Both the position numbers and the translations under genes were made by a program. Of a stretch of 43,858 bases of DNA, positions 16,104-25,117 are shown piece after piece. This DNA comes from Lentisphaerota bacterium. GTDB taxonomy: Bacteria > Verrucomicrobiota > Lentisphaeria > Victivallales > SZUA-371. Where the stretch lies: contig QKAL01000078.1 in NCBI GenBank assembly GCA_003246475.1, positions 1 to 43,858 of the forward strand, read 5' to 3'. The first letter of the stretch is position 1, and every line of letters starts with the position of its first letter. The notes beneath the pieces are model-generated. The model did no database searches. It had not been told where the DNA came from and worked only from the letters and a program-made list of their open reading frames with translations.

Positions 16104-16922
16104 GTGTCTAGTGAGAAAATTGAAGTACCGGAGATAGGTCACGCGCTTGGGAAGCATATGACCGTTGAGTATTATGAGTGTGATGCGAAGATTCTTGCCG
16201 ATGCGCGTGCGGTTGAAGATGCCTTTATCAAAGCGGCCAATGAGAGTGGCGCTACTGTTATCGGTTCCGGTTTTCATCATTTTGAGCCTCAGGGCGTCAG
16301 TGGTTTCGTTGTCATCGCCGAATCTCATTTTTCCGTTCATGCCTGGCCGGAGTTCGATTATGCCGCAGTAGACATCTTTACCTGCGGCGAGTCGATAGAC
16401 TTCCATAAGGCGGTCAGTGCACTGAAAAAATATCTGAAAGCCCAGGAAGTGGTTATCTCCGCCGTGATGAACCGCGGAATTACCAATAATGACGGCATGG
16501 TCAAACAGATTCCGCTTTTTGACGATAAATCACACCTCTATTCGCTTTCCTGGAAATCAGGCTATGAGCGGACCAATGCCCATGGGCTTTCCTGTAATAT
16601 CGATATCTATGGCGGCGAACGTCCGTTGTTGAAAGATCCTGCGGCCGTGGAGCGTTTTGCCGCTGAACTTTTCGGGGCCATGGCGCTTCCCGATCGCGGC
16701 GCTAAAACCGTTATTGAATTTACCACCGATGACAACGGTGATTTGAACATGATGCTTATGCGCGGAACGTTCCGTCTTTCCGGCCGCTTTCTGGCTTCGA
16801 CCGGGACTGTTTATCTGGATATTTTCAGTTGCGATTACTATGAACCTCGTGACGCGGCAGAATTTGCAATAGCATTTTTCAGTGGTTCCAACTATCGTAT
16901 GCAGGTTGCTTTGCGCCGCTAA
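16104..16922 (+). CDS. speD: S-adenosylmethionine decarboxylase with a second, degenerate SpeD-like domain
   Basis: SpeD makes decarboxylated S-adenosylmethionine, the aminopropyl donor for spermidine. The N-terminal domain (about 1-125) is a class 1b proenzyme: AESHFSVHAWPE contains Ser74, where autocleavage creates the pyruvoyl group, with His79 and Cys94 (DIFTCGES) matching the catalytic His and Cys. Class 1b proteins normally end at about 115-130 residues, but this one has 272. The extra half (about 160-272) looks like a second SpeD fold: YGGERPLLKDPAAVERFA parallels YYECDAKILADARAVEDAF, and TVYLDIFSC parallels AAVDIFTC. It has lost the ES-x-x-x-H cleavage motif. GTG 16104 is preferred to TTG 16098 because GGAGA at 16091-16095 is 8 nt upstream. 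The neighbouring speE supports the AdoMet decarboxylase role over SpeD homologues that act on ornithine or arginine. Confidence 0.88.
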   Translation: MSSEKIEVPEIGHALGKHMTVEYYECDAKILADARAVEDAFIKAANESGATVIGSGFHHFEPQGVSGFVVIAESHFSVHAWPEFDYAAVDIFTCGESIDFHKAVSALKKYLKAQEVVISAVMNRGITNNDGMVKQIPLFDDKSHLYSLSWKSGYERTNAHGLSCNIDIYGGERPLLKDPAAVERFAAELFGAMALPDRGAKTVIEFTTDDNGDLNMMLMRGTFRLSGRFLASTGTVYLDIFSCDYYEPRDAAEFAIAFFSGSNYRMQVALRR

Positions 16923-16940
16923 AGAAAGGATGCGTCCTGT

Positions 16941-17795
16941 ATGAACATGATTGTGGACGGATGGTTTTCCGAGATTTCCGATATGTGGCCGGGGCGGGCT
17001 CTTTCCATCAAGATCCGGGAAAAGCTGCTGGACATACAGAGTCCTTTCCAGCACATTGTCCTTTATGAGACCGAGAATTGCGGCAAGATGCTGGTACTTG
17101 ATGACATTATCCAGTTTACCGAAGACGATGAGTTTGCTTATCAGGAGATGCTGGCGCATCTGCCGATGTTTTGCCATCCGAACCCGGAACGGGTATTGGT
17201 AATTGGCGGCGGCGATGGCGGGGTGCTGCGAGAATTGTCCCTCCATGAGTGCGTCAAGCATATTGATATTTGTGAGATCGACCAGGCGGTCGTTGACGTC
17301 TGTCGTAAATATGTTCCGTCGTTATCCTGCGGGTTTGACGATCCGCGGGTGAATGTCCATATTGGCGATGGTATCGAGTTTATCGGGCGGTGTACCGACT
17401 GTTATGATGTGATAATTGTCGATTCTTCCGATCCGGTCGGGCCGGGAATCAAACTTTTTGAGGATCCATTTTACCGCGCGATGCGAAAGGCCATTCATTC
17501 CGATGGCATTATTGCCACTCAGGGGGAATCGTTTTTCATGCATTCCGATGTCGTTTGCGATCTGATGCGGATTGCCCGAAACAATTTCCCGATAACCGCA
17601 TATTCTTATATGATGGTCCCGACTTACCCGGGCGGTACGCTGGGTGTCTGCCTCGGTTCGATGCGTTACAGTCTGTCAGAACCATGTCGGAAGCCGACAG
17701 CGGCGATGCAGGCAAAACTTCGTTATTACACGTCGGATATTCACCGGGCATCAATGGTGCTTCCGGCGTTCGGTGCACGGTTGCTGGAGGCGTAA
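16941..17795 (+). CDS. speE: Spermidine synthase SpeE
   Basis: SpeE transfers the aminopropyl group from decarboxylated S-adenosylmethionine to putrescine, giving spermidine and methylthioadenosine. The 284-residue protein has the normal length. Visible motifs are VLDDIIQFTEDDEFAYQEML (substrate pocket), the nucleotide loop VIGGGDGGVLRE (GGGDGG at about 89-94), an acidic strand end (ICEID) and the catalytic-loop segment IIVDSSDPVGPG. The C-terminal YYTSDIHRASMVLP is also typical. AAAGGA lies 10 nt before ATG 16941, and another in-frame ATG is two codons in. The gene begins 18 bp after speD, so the two pathway steps are co-expressed. Confidence 0.95.
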   Translation: MNMIVDGWFSEISDMWPGRALSIKIREKLLDIQSPFQHIVLYETENCGKMLVLDDIIQFTEDDEFAYQEMLAHLPMFCHPNPERVLVIGGGDGGVLRELSLHECVKHIDICEIDQAVVDVCRKYVPSLSCGFDDPRVNVHIGDGIEFIGRCTDCYDVIIVDSSDPVGPGIKLFEDPFYRAMRKAIHSDGIIATQGESFFMHSDVVCDLMRIARNNFPITAYSYMMVPTYPGGTLGVCLGSMRYSLSEPCRKPTAAMQAKLRYYTSDIHRASMVLPAFGARLLEA

Positions 17796-17821
17796 TTATC
17801 AACCCAAAGGAGGGTTTGAGT

Positions 17822-18553
17822 ATGTCGTTAGCGTTGAAGGGTGTGATTCTGGCCGGTGGGACCGCGAGTCGGCTTATGCCGTTAACCAAGGTTACCAATA
17901 AACATTTGTTGCCTGTCGGGTGCAAGCCGATGATCTATTACTCGATTGAGAAGATGCAGTCGGCAGGGGTCGAGGAGATCCTTATTGTCACTGGCATCCA
18001 TCATATGGGCGATGTGGTGAATCTATTGGGGTCAGGGAAGGATTTCGGCTGTAAATTCACTTACAAGGTTCAGGATCAGGCCGGAGGGATTGCCCAGGCG
18101 TTGGGACTGGCGGAAAATTTCGCCGGCGACAGCCCGGTGGTCGTTATCCTTGGCGACAACATCTTTGAAGACTCCCTGTGTGAATACCGCGATAAATATC
18201 TCGGTCAGAATGGCGGCGCGCATATTATACTCAAACCGGTTCATGATCCCCAGCGTTTCGGGGTTGCTGAGATTTCCGGCGAAAAAGTTATCGGGATTGA
18301 GGAAAAACCTTCCAATCCTAAAACCAATCTTGCTGTTACCGGGATCTATTTCTATGATTCACGCGTGTTTGAGGTCATCAAGACTTTAAAACCGTCCGGT
18401 CGCGGCGAACTGGAAATCACCGACGTTAACAATGCTTACATTGCAGCCGGGACTATGGGATTCAGTACAATGACCGGCTGGTGGAGCGATGCCGGTACTT
18501 TCTCTTCTCTGTCCCGGGTACAACAACTGGTTGAGGAAGCACCTCCCAAATGA
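17822..18553 (+). CDS. rmlA: Glucose-1-phosphate thymidylyltransferase RmlA, short form
   Basis: This enzyme couples dTTP and glucose 1-phosphate to dTDP-glucose, the first step towards dTDP-L-rhamnose and other deoxysugars. The nucleotidyltransferase signature is GVILAGGTASRLMPLT...NKHLLPV (about 7-32), with the metal-binding GDN at 111-113 and GRGELEITDVNNAYI later. It has 243 residues against about 290 for E. coli RmlA, so it is the short type without the C-terminal extension. The start is ATG 17822, with a strong AAAGGAGG (17806-17813) 8 nt upstream; the reading frame is open upstream, but that part overlaps the end of speE. The stop overlaps the rmlD start by 4 bp. The RmlB and RmlC steps are not in the window. 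Confidence 0.9.
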   Translation: MSLALKGVILAGGTASRLMPLTKVTNKHLLPVGCKPMIYYSIEKMQSAGVEEILIVTGIHHMGDVVNLLGSGKDFGCKFTYKVQDQAGGIAQALGLAENFAGDSPVVVILGDNIFEDSLCEYRDKYLGQNGGAHIILKPVHDPQRFGVAEISGEKVIGIEEKPSNPKTNLAVTGIYFYDSRVFEVIKTLKPSGRGELEITDVNNAYIAAGTMGFSTMTGWWSDAGTFSSLSRVQQLVEEAPPK

Positions 18554-19383
18554 AATCCGTGGCGGTTCTAGGCGCAAAGGGGATGTTGGGATGCGACGTG
18601 GCGGCAGCTTTAAAGCAGGCCGGTTATCCGGTCTGCTCGTTTGACCACTGTGCCGTTGACATTACCGACCCTGTTGCCGTAGCCGAAGTCGTCTCCGGTC
18701 ATGATGTCGTTATTAATTGTGCTGCGTATACCGCGGTTGACCAGGCGGAGCACCAGTTTGATCTCTGCCAGCGGATCAATGCGGTCGGGGCCGGTATCCT
18801 CGGCTGTCTGGCTGCCATTGACAATAAATATGTCATCCAGATCAGTACCGACTTCGTCTTTGGCGAAAGTGGCGATGTTCCGCTGTTGGAGAGCTCCCCG
18901 GTGAACCCGCTTAACGTCTATGGTCGCAGCAAATATCTCGGTGAACGGATGCTGACGCAATCCGGCTGCCGTTGTGCGATTATCCGCGTGGCCTGGACCT
19001 ATGGACATCACGGCGCTAATTTCATCTCCAAGATCCTCGAATTGGCCAGTCGCCTCCCGGAACTGAAAGTTGTTAATGACCAGATCGGTACTCCCACGGC
19101 AACGACCAACGTCGCCCGGGCATTGCTGCCGTTTGTCGAGCGTGAGATCACCGGACTCTACCACTATACTGACCGTGGATATGCCAGCCGTTACGAAGTG
19201 GCCTGTTTCATTGCTGCCTGTAAAGGGCTCAATGTCAAGATAAACCCATGTCTCAGCTCCGAATTTGCTGCTCCGGCCCAGCGCCCGCTCAATTCCCGTT
19301 TCGACTGTTCCAAAATCGATACGGTATTGGATTTCGAGCGTCCAGACTGGCATGACGAAGTCAAACGTTTTCTGGAAAAATAA
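18550..19383 (+). CDS. rmlD: dTDP-4-dehydrorhamnose reductase RmlD
   Basis: RmlD performs the final NAD(P)H-dependent reduction to dTDP-L-rhamnose in the cytoplasm. The 277-residue short-chain dehydrogenase has the Rossmann motif GAKGMLG (about 8-14), NCAAYTAVDQAE, the catalytic STD in IQISTDFVFG and YGRSK (Tyr124, Lys128). It starts at the ATGA overlap with rmlA, so the pair is translationally coupled. dTDP-rhamnose feeds lipopolysaccharide or exopolysaccharide assembly. It is the last gene of the apparent ppiD-speD-speE-rmlA-rmlD operon. Confidence 0.93.
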   Translation: MKSVAVLGAKGMLGCDVAAALKQAGYPVCSFDHCAVDITDPVAVAEVVSGHDVVINCAAYTAVDQAEHQFDLCQRINAVGAGILGCLAAIDNKYVIQISTDFVFGESGDVPLLESSPVNPLNVYGRSKYLGERMLTQSGCRCAIIRVAWTYGHHGANFISKILELASRLPELKVVNDQIGTPTATTNVARALLPFVEREITGLYHYTDRGYASRYEVACFIAACKGLNVKINPCLSSEFAAPAQRPLNSRFDCSKIDTVLDFERPDWHDEVKRFLEK

Positions 19384-19390
19384 TGTTTTA

Positions 19391-19412
19391 CCTCCGGCCA
19401 TATGACCGGAGG
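19391..19412. terminator. Near-perfect inverted repeat between convergent genes, possible terminator
   Basis: CCTCCGG (19391-19397) and CCGGAGG (19406-19412) pair, and inner bases extend the match to 10 of 11 positions. No clear T-run follows on either strand, so termination is a weak inference based on its place between convergent rmlD and the GH42-like gene. Confidence 0.4.
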
Positions 19413-19432
19413 AGTGTTGCTTAATTTATCAA

Positions 19433-22400
19433 TTACGGCAAACTAGCCTTGATCAATACCGGCTTGAAACGTTCCAGCACTATTTTACCATCGATCAAAC
19501 GGTCCCCGATCAGTTCCCTCACCGTCGCGCCTTTGGGGGCAACAACTTCGGCGACAACCGGCTGCTCATTATAGTTACAGGCGTTGAGCAAATATTCTCC
19601 TGACGGCGTCTTGATGGTACGCCATTCCACACCATACGTCCCGGACGGAGCCTTGCTTTCGAGCCGCAACGGGAAACGGGGTAATAAGGAGTTCAGTTGC
19701 CGTTGTACAACCTTGAATAAAGCCTCGCGTTTCAAATCACCATCGATTTTCGTCGTTTGTAAAACAGCCGTGATCGTTTTCCCGCCGGGAGTCCGGCTCA
19801 GACATTTACCGTAGGTCACGACTCTGCCGCCATTACGAACAAAAGCTGCCAACCCATCAACCGTCTTCTGGTCGACAATGGATGCTCCAGCCAGAACAAT
19901 CACTTTGCAGTCGCCGAATTTTCCGTCCTGAACCTGCTTTTCGGAAATATACCCGAGTTTGCGCCCTGCATACGCCATGGCGGTGAACAGTTCCCGATTG
20001 CGGGGACTGTATTCCGGGTCCATCACATTGGAGGCAACCGAATAGAGCAAAGACACGTCCGGTTTGGCATTAAAGAAATCGCGGATTTCGTAAGCCAGAC
20101 GGTTGGCATCGGCAGAAGCATCGCTGACCGCCAGGACACAGGCCGGGCGGCGATAGATATTGCCGGAAAATACATTTTTGTCGATATAATGCTGATAGCC
20201 GTAATCCTCCCAAACCCAGATCGCACTTCCGGCACATCCATGCATGAACTGCTGGAATATCGCCGTGTAAATCACGTTATAGGGAACCGGCTCAGTAAAC
20301 GTGTCATTGATGATATGATTCTCCGAGTTGACAATATGGACCGGCTTAAAGCCGGACTGCAAGGCGTAACTCATCGAGGTATTAGTCCATTCCACCGTAC
20401 CGTTGGGCTGATAGGTAAAATAGTTGTCATTGCCGCTGAGATCGCTGAATCTGGCAAAGCGTTCCGGCTCGGCCGCGGTGGTCACCAGTGCTGCCGGGTC
20501 CCATACGGTAAAGATCATCTCCTTAGCGTGCAGCGGTACCTCCGGCCAAATCTCACGGATAATCCCGGCCATCCAGGCATGCCAGGCGGCGAATTCATCC
20601 ATTTTAAACTGGACATATTCATAATACATCCGATCACCACGAACCAACTCCTGCTGCGGCACGGCAGCGGCAAACGAGAGAAAGCTTCCACCTACCGCCT
20701 GATTGAGCTTGCCGACAGTACCATATTTCTTCTCCAGATAATCGGTGAACAGGTTTCGGGTAAACTCTTTTTTCAGCGACGGCTTGTAGCCCGGTTCGTT
20801 GGTCAGGCAAAGACTGTGGATTGCCCCTGCTCCCTTGGCTTTCTTCAATACCGGAATAACTGCCCGCAGGTATGCTTCAATCAGCTTACGGCTGTACGGG
20901 TGCAACACGTCGTATAGAATAAACCCCTCACCCCCGGTAACTTCGGGATGCTTTTTGAGAGCCCATTCAGGAAAATAGTGCGGCGAAAGCAGGAAAATTA
21001 CCGCAACATTGTTTTTCCAGGCATTTTCAAGCGCCGGCAGAGTATCTTTTTCCAGCTCATTCAGGTCAATAATGAAACTGCCATCCGGGTTCTCTCCCTT
21101 TATGAAGCTTGAGGGCCCCTTCTCGATCTGAATCGCGTTACAATTGATTTTGGGAAATAACGCCACATCATTCGCCGCCTGGTCGAAATGACCAAAACCG
21201 CTAAAGATAACGGGACGAGACTCGCTCTTCCCATTGAAACCATTGCGCATTTCGGCGACAAAATAGCCGTCCTTAAGGGTTCGCGGCGAACTTGCATAAT
21301 AATAATGCGGTAGTTCACCCTTGCCTGCTTGTGCATCGTTAAATGCCGTTTTCATCTGTTCGACGATCCAGTTTATCTCAGCGATAATCGCCAGTCCACG
21401 CCGACCGTAATAATCCCTTTCCTGCTGGTTGCGGCCAAGTGTCAGGTCTCGGTCGATAAGTTCGAACTGCCGTTTCACGATTTCCACCATGGCCCTCGCC
21501 CTCGCCGGCATTCCGCTGGGCAAAGCAATAAGTTGGCAGCTGACGTTCTGAAAATCATCACGGGCAGTCTTCAAAGCCTCACGACATGCCGCAATAAAAT
21601 CAATTTTTATAATTTCAGTCTCATCAACCTTTTGGCCGTTGATGAGCAGGGAAATTTTGATGGGCCCGGAACGAAAGGCGGACAGATTGGTTTTGACCGT
21701 CGCCACATTAAAGACATTATCTGAATTTTTTGCATCATTGCCCAGTACAATATTTTCTTCCTTTCCTCCGGCATCGCGAAGTTTAAGTTGAGCCTTCCCG
21801 CCTTGAAAAGCTGAGGAAATCAGACGCATGGACAAGTTATCGGACGCCGTCTCCTTTTCCGCCGGGATAATAAGCGCCTGATGCGGTGCTGACGAAAAGA
21901 CACAAAGCGTATCCTGCAGATTGGTCTTGTAATCATGGATGCCATTGGCCAGATACGCAATGCGCCGGCCATTTCCGTCATTGCCATTGACCACGAAATT
22001 AAAGCCAAAGGCACCAGTCCGATCCTTTGCTACATTACCTAACAGCTTCCAATTCAATCTAGCCGCAACAAAATACCCCTTGGCAGTCGGTTTGATGCTG
22101 TATTCAAGTTCATCGGCAGTAAGATCGCGGGACAAGGTCCATGACCAGTTGGCAGCCTCACCTTCGTGAAACGTCAACCCAAGCTCAAAGTCCTTGCCGT
22201 CACGAATTTTGTTGAAGTCGGCATTTTCATCGATAGCAATCTGAATCGAGCTACCCTGCCACATACTTTCGCCGGTGAAAGTGATCCGTCTGGGGTCGAC
22301 AACATCAATCCAGAGCAACAGCCCCCTATCATCCTCGGCCAGCACCGCCTCCGCCGACAGAACGTTCTTCTTACCGTCAACAGCCGATATCTTAATATGC

Positions 22401-23032
22401 GGAAGGTTATCCGGCAAAACCGTTGCCGCCGAATTGAACTCCTTATATTCCGTGATGGGGTAAATGCGTTCGCGCTGCAATTCCTCCTTCCGAACCCCAA
22501 CCACATGATTTAGCGGCATCAATGTCAGATCACTAATGAAGGCTTCGACAACCGTATCATCGGAATCTAACCCGATCTGATAAGTCCCGTCCGGGTCGAA
22601 CTCTTCGGCTTTGGCCGTAAATTCATAACTGTATTCCTGCCAGGTTTCGCGGATGTTCTTTACGAGAAAACGCAAATTCCAGCTCTTCCCGAAAGTGAAC
22701 AGCAACGAATTTTCTCCTGAAACCTTCCCGAACGCCCAGAAACGCATCTCGTACGTCACGCCCGGAGTCAGCTTCACGTATTGCATGATACGTCCAAAAA
22801 CGCACGGCTGCAGGGGAGAGCGATTGACGATCTTCAGGGCATTGTGGCCGTCCCTCCCTGCCTTTGCCGCCAATGCCATCGTCACTTGCGCATTGCCGGA
22901 AGCGTTGAAAGACCAGCCAGTCGGAATCTGGCCCGGAGTTCCCACGGCAAAATCACCGTTGGATATGAGATTGGCGGCATTCACGGCCACGCCGCAAAGT
23001 AAAAGAATCATTATTGTCTGTAAGTATTTCAT
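19433..23032 (-). CDS. Secreted multidomain GH42-like glycoside hydrolase (beta-galactosidase type)
   Basis: This is a 1199-residue exported protein. A signal peptide (about 1-19) is followed by a carbohydrate-binding-like module (LISNGDFAVGTPGQIPTGWSF onward, about 20-170), a CBM9/DOMON-like module (about 190-390), a linker region, and a clan GH-A TIM barrel from about 600 to 960. The putative acid/base is Glu746 in LCLTNEPGY and the likely nucleophile is Glu904 in HIVNSENH. A domain with the look of the GH42 trimerisation (glutamine-amidotransferase-like) fold follows (about 990-1100, VIVLAGASIVD..FVRNGGRVVTYG). The substrate cannot be named; GH42 relatives cleave beta-galactosides and other beta-linked sugars. 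It is the last gene of the GntR-pseudopilin-GH cassette, 29 bp after the pseudopilin gene. Confidence 0.8.
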   Translation of the reverse strand: MKYLQTIMILLLCGVAVNAANLISNGDFAVGTPGQIPTGWSFNASGNAQVTMALAAKAGRDGHNALKIVNRSPLQPCVFGRIMQYVKLTPGVTYEMRFWAFGKVSGENSLLFTFGKSWNLRFLVKNIRETWQEYSYEFTAKAEEFDPDGTYQIGLDSDDTVVEAFISDLTLMPLNHVVGVRKEELQRERIYPITEYKEFNSAATVLPDNLPHIKISAVDGKKNVLSAEAVLAEDDRGLLLWIDVVDPRRITFTGESMWQGSSIQIAIDENADFNKIRDGKDFELGLTFHEGEAANWSWTLSRDLTADELEYSIKPTAKGYFVAARLNWKLLGNVAKDRTGAFGFNFVVNGNDGNGRRIAYLANGIHDYKTNLQDTLCVFSSAPHQALIIPAEKETASDNLSMRLISSAFQGGKAQLKLRDAGGKEENIVLGNDAKNSDNVFNVATVKTNLSAFRSGPIKISLLINGQKVDETEIIKIDFIAACREALKTARDDFQNVSCQLIALPSGMPARARAMVEIVKRQFELIDRDLTLGRNQQERDYYGRRGLAIIAEINWIVEQMKTAFNDAQAGKGELPHYYYASSPRTLKDGYFVAEMRNGFNGKSESRPVIFSGFGHFDQAANDVALFPKINCNAIQIEKGPSSFIKGENPDGSFIIDLNELEKDTLPALENAWKNNVAVIFLLSPHYFPEWALKKHPEVTGGEGFILYDVLHPYSRKLIEAYLRAVIPVLKKAKGAGAIHSLCLTNEPGYKPSLKKEFTRNLFTDYLEKKYGTVGKLNQAVGGSFLSFAAAVPQQELVRGDRMYYEYVQFKMDEFAAWHAWMAGIIREIWPEVPLHAKEMIFTVWDPAALVTTAAEPERFARFSDLSGNDNYFTYQPNGTVEWTNTSMSYALQSGFKPVHIVNSENHIINDTFTEPVPYNVIYTAIFQQFMHGCAGSAIWVWEDYGYQHYIDKNVFSGNIYRRPACVLAVSDASADANRLAYEIRDFFNAKPDVSLLYSVASNVMDPEYSPRNRELFTAMAYAGRKLGYISEKQVQDGKFGDCKVIVLAGASIVDQKTVDGLAAFVRNGGRVVTYGKCLSRTPGGKTITAVLQTTKIDGDLKREALFKVVQRQLNSLLPRFPLRLESKAPSGTYGVEWRTIKTPSGEYLLNACNYNEQPVVAEVVAPKGATVRELIGDRLIDGKIVLERFKPVLIKASLP

Positions 23033-23061
23033 GACTTTATCCGAATTCTGGTGTTATATCT

Positions 23062-23751
23062 TTATCTCTGGTGGTCAAGTCCGGTCATGAACGCAAACGC
23101 ATCATTGTTCACACACTGATTGAAGCCAATGGCCTGGACACTGTTGTCGCCGTAAACGTAAGTACAAGTCTTCATATGGGTTTGTGCACCGGGATACCCC
23201 CAGAAGGTCGACCAGCTGTAAGTATTGCACCAGACCATCATCTTATTGTAATTCTTGCTGAACAGCGGCTTGACCGGCTGTTTGTCATTGTCATCGCCAT
23301 CCGGCCAGTTCCAGTATAGACTGCCGTCACGAACATAAACATAGTCACCCCAATCAGTATATGCCGTCGATGAGGTCGGAATGGAGCAAACCAGCAACTT
23401 ACACTGTTCGGCAAATGATTCCGGCTTGTTAGTGTTTTTTGCGGGCAGATATCTGTTGGTAACCAGAATCCCCAGTCCGCATGGATTATTGTTATCCCAC
23501 ATGGCACGGGGTTCACCACCGCCGCAAACAGTGTTGATATTCGGCAACATACGGTCATTAAAGTCCAATGAATAGGTTGTCATGGCGAGGCCTATCTGCT
23601 TGAGATTGCCAATACAGGTCGTTCTCTTGGCAACTTCGCGGGCACGCCCCAAAGCCGGTAATAACATGGCCGCCAGAATAGCTATAATTGCAATAACAAT
23701 CAGCAATTCTATTAGCGTAAAACCATTTTCTCTCTCATGTCTCAAATTCAT
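23062..23751 (-). CDS. Pseudopilin-like protein (prepilin-type N-terminal cleavage/methylation domain), cassette 1
   Basis: This 229-residue protein has a class III signal: a short basic leader [10 protein letters not shown] followed by [24 protein letters not shown]. Glu at +5 and Gly at -1 are both present, so prepilin peptidase cleavage between Gly10 and Phe11 looks canonical. After the helix comes the [26 protein letters not shown] region typical of the large pseudopilin expansions in Lentisphaerota and Planctomycetota. The C-terminal globular part is Trp/Tyr-rich and otherwise unassigned. I use ATG 23751 because GAGGG lies 6 nt upstream; upstream in-frame sequence overlaps the regulator gene. 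It sits between the GntR-type regulator (52 bp) and the glycosidase (29 bp), so it is co-regulated with that enzyme. Confidence 0.88.
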   Translation of the reverse strand: MNLRHERENGFTLIELLIVIAIIAILAAMLLPALGRAREVAKRTTCIGNLKQIGLAMTTYSLDFNDRMLPNINTVCGGGEPRAMWDNNNPCGLGILVTNRYLPAKNTNKPESFAEQCKLLVCSIPTSSTAYTDWGDYVYVRDGSLYWNWPDGDDNDKQPVKPLFSKNYNKMMVWCNTYSWSTFWGYPGAQTHMKTCTYVYGDNSVQAIGFNQCVNNDAFAFMTGLDHQR

Positions 23752-23803
23752 AATTTTCCCTCGCGTTGTTTGTTGTTTATGACAGTAAAAAGCAACCATA
23801 TTC

Positions 23804-24940
23804 TCATCTCTCATTACACAAAACAGCCGTGTCCGCCATGACGCGACTGGATTCACGAACTACCAGTTCGACGGGGATTTTGACGTTGATCGGCGCCGTA
23901 AGCGTCCCTTTCAACAGATGATGCATCAACTCCCCGGCCTTGACGCCGATCTCCACGAAAGGCTGCCGGACGGTCGTCAGGGCGGGTTCAAGCATGGAAG
24001 CCAGCGGCAGATCGTCAAACCCAACGACAAAAATATCCTTGCCGACGCTCCAGTGATTGCGAGCCGCAACCACATAAAGATCGGCAGCAATCATGTCATG
24101 CAGGCAAAGAACGCAAGCCGGACCACCATCCCGCATCGCCTCTTTCAACATTTTTTCGACATCAACAATGCAGGTTTTATCCCGAAAATAGTGAATATGC
24201 GATTCAACTTCCGCGCCCATTCCGGCATTGATCATGGCTTTTAAAAAGCCTTGCATCCGGTTTTTTACCGAAGAAACCGACTTGTCGACGGTAAGAAAAT
24301 GAACAGGTCTCCGGTGTTCCTCAATCAAATGTAACGTGGCCTGATATGCCCCGCTGAGGTTGTCCGACTCCACCACGCTGGCCCGAATACCGGGAATTTC
24401 ACGGTCAACGCAAATAACCGGGAAACCACTGTCAATCAACTGGGTCATGGCTTTCAGGAAACCGGGCTCCGATGAGGGTTGAATAATGGCGCCGCAATTA
24501 CCGATGCTGGGCAGTTGCAGCAACATTCCAGCCCCGCCATCCATCTCATTTTCCAGATTTCCGACAATCTCCAGTTTCATTCCGATATTCTGAAAGAATC
24601 TCTTCAGTCCCTCCGCCATGCAGATGGTATTGCCGTCGGTTCCGGTAGGATAGATAAAACAAATGCTCTGCTTCTGAGGCCGATAAACTGCGGTATTGTT
24701 ATCGGACGTCACCTCGCCAATCCGATTGACATACACACCTTTTCCAAATTCGCCCCGCAAAATTCCCGCAGACTTGAGATCTTCGATAGCCCGGCGCACC
24801 GTAATCATACTGACACCATGCATCCGACATAACTCGGCACTAGATGGTATCTTTGTATCCATCTGCAACTTTCCCGCCTCGATGTCCAGAAGTATCTTTT
24901 CTTTCAACTGTTGATAAAAGGGTACGCCATTACTATTCAT
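23804..24940 (-). CDS. GntR-type HTH regulator with LacI-like sugar-binding domain
   Basis: This 378-residue transcription factor has an N-terminal winged helix of the GntR family ([60 protein letters not shown]; about 7-72). It is joined to a periplasmic-binding-protein-like effector domain of LacI type (about 90-370, with [23 protein letters not shown] near the end). AraR has the same architecture. It probably represses its own operon (pseudopilin and GH42-like enzyme) until a sugar binds. The start ATG 24940 has AAGG 7 nt upstream, and this AAGG is the end of the tandem TTATATAAGG repeats described separately. The effector is unknown. Confidence 0.9.
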   Translation of the reverse strand: MNSNGVPFYQQLKEKILLDIEAGKLQMDTKIPSSAELCRMHGVSMITVRRAIEDLKSAGILRGEFGKGVYVNRIGEVTSDNNTAVYRPQKQSICFIYPTGTDGNTICMAEGLKRFFQNIGMKLEIVGNLENEMDGGAGMLLQLPSIGNCGAIIQPSSEPGFLKAMTQLIDSGFPVICVDREIPGIRASVVESDNLSGAYQATLHLIEEHRRPVHFLTVDKSVSSVKNRMQGFLKAMINAGMGAEVESHIHYFRDKTCIVDVEKMLKEAMRDGGPACVLCLHDMIAADLYVVAARNHWSVGKDIFVVGFDDLPLASMLEPALTTVRQPFVEIGVKAGELMHHLLKGTLTAPINVKIPVELVVRESSRVMADTAVLCNER

Positions 24941-24947
24941 TTGCCAA

Positions 24948-24993
24948 CCTTATATAACCTTATATAACCTTGTATATAAAGCATTATATAAGC
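24948..24993 (-). promoter_or_regulatory. Tandem TTATATAAGG repeats, probable operator
   Basis: Reading the minus strand, TTATATAAGG occurs twice back to back (24967-24958 and 24957-24948), preceded by a variant TTATATACAAGG (24979-24968) and another TTATATAA inside 24993-24980. The 10-bp period places copies on the same DNA face. The repeats start at the -10 box and run to the ribosome binding site, so a bound repressor would block both initiation and early elongation. Confidence 0.7.
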
Positions 24994-25011
24994 ATTCCCC
25001 TTTTTTGTCAA
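24983..25011 (-). promoter_or_regulatory. Perfect-consensus sigma-70 promoter of the GntR-pseudopilin-GH42 operon
   Basis: On the minus strand TTGACA (25011-25006), exactly 17 nt, then TATAAT (24988-24983) match consensus at all 12 positions. The predicted transcription start is near 24976, about 35 nt before the regulator's start codon. Confidence 0.85.
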
Positions 25012-25042
25012 TAGCAAATCGCGCATACGTCATTCTTTTTAC

Positions 25043-25079
25043 AAAAAAAAGTAGCCCCCGGGGGTTGAAACCGGGGGCT
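25043..25079 (-). terminator. Rho-independent terminator of the ECF-sigma operon
   Basis: AGCCCCCGG (25053-25061) pairs with CCGGGGGCT (25071-25079), and on the minus strand the hairpin is followed by a run of eight T (complement of 25043-25050). It ends transcription downstream of the 25118-25747 gene. A second small stem (CCGCTG/CAGCGG, 25089-25105) lies just before it. Confidence 0.9.
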
Positions 25080-25117
25080 GGAGGAAAACCGCTGGGGCAC
25101 AGCGGTGTGGAGTTGTA

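Noticed and set aside
17555-17821. Upstream extension of RmlA into speE
   Set aside because: The frame is open, but AAAGGAGG 8 nt before ATG 17822 and the canonical RmlA N-terminus fix the start there.
23752-23856. Longer N-terminus for the pseudopilin of cassette 1
   Set aside because: The extension overlaps the GntR-type gene and would put about 35 residues before a proper prepilin leader that has its own ribosome site at 23751.
25089-25105. CCGCTG/CAGCGG hairpin as a separate terminator
   Set aside because: It has no T-run on either strand; the strong hairpin at 25053-25079 next to it is the likely terminator.
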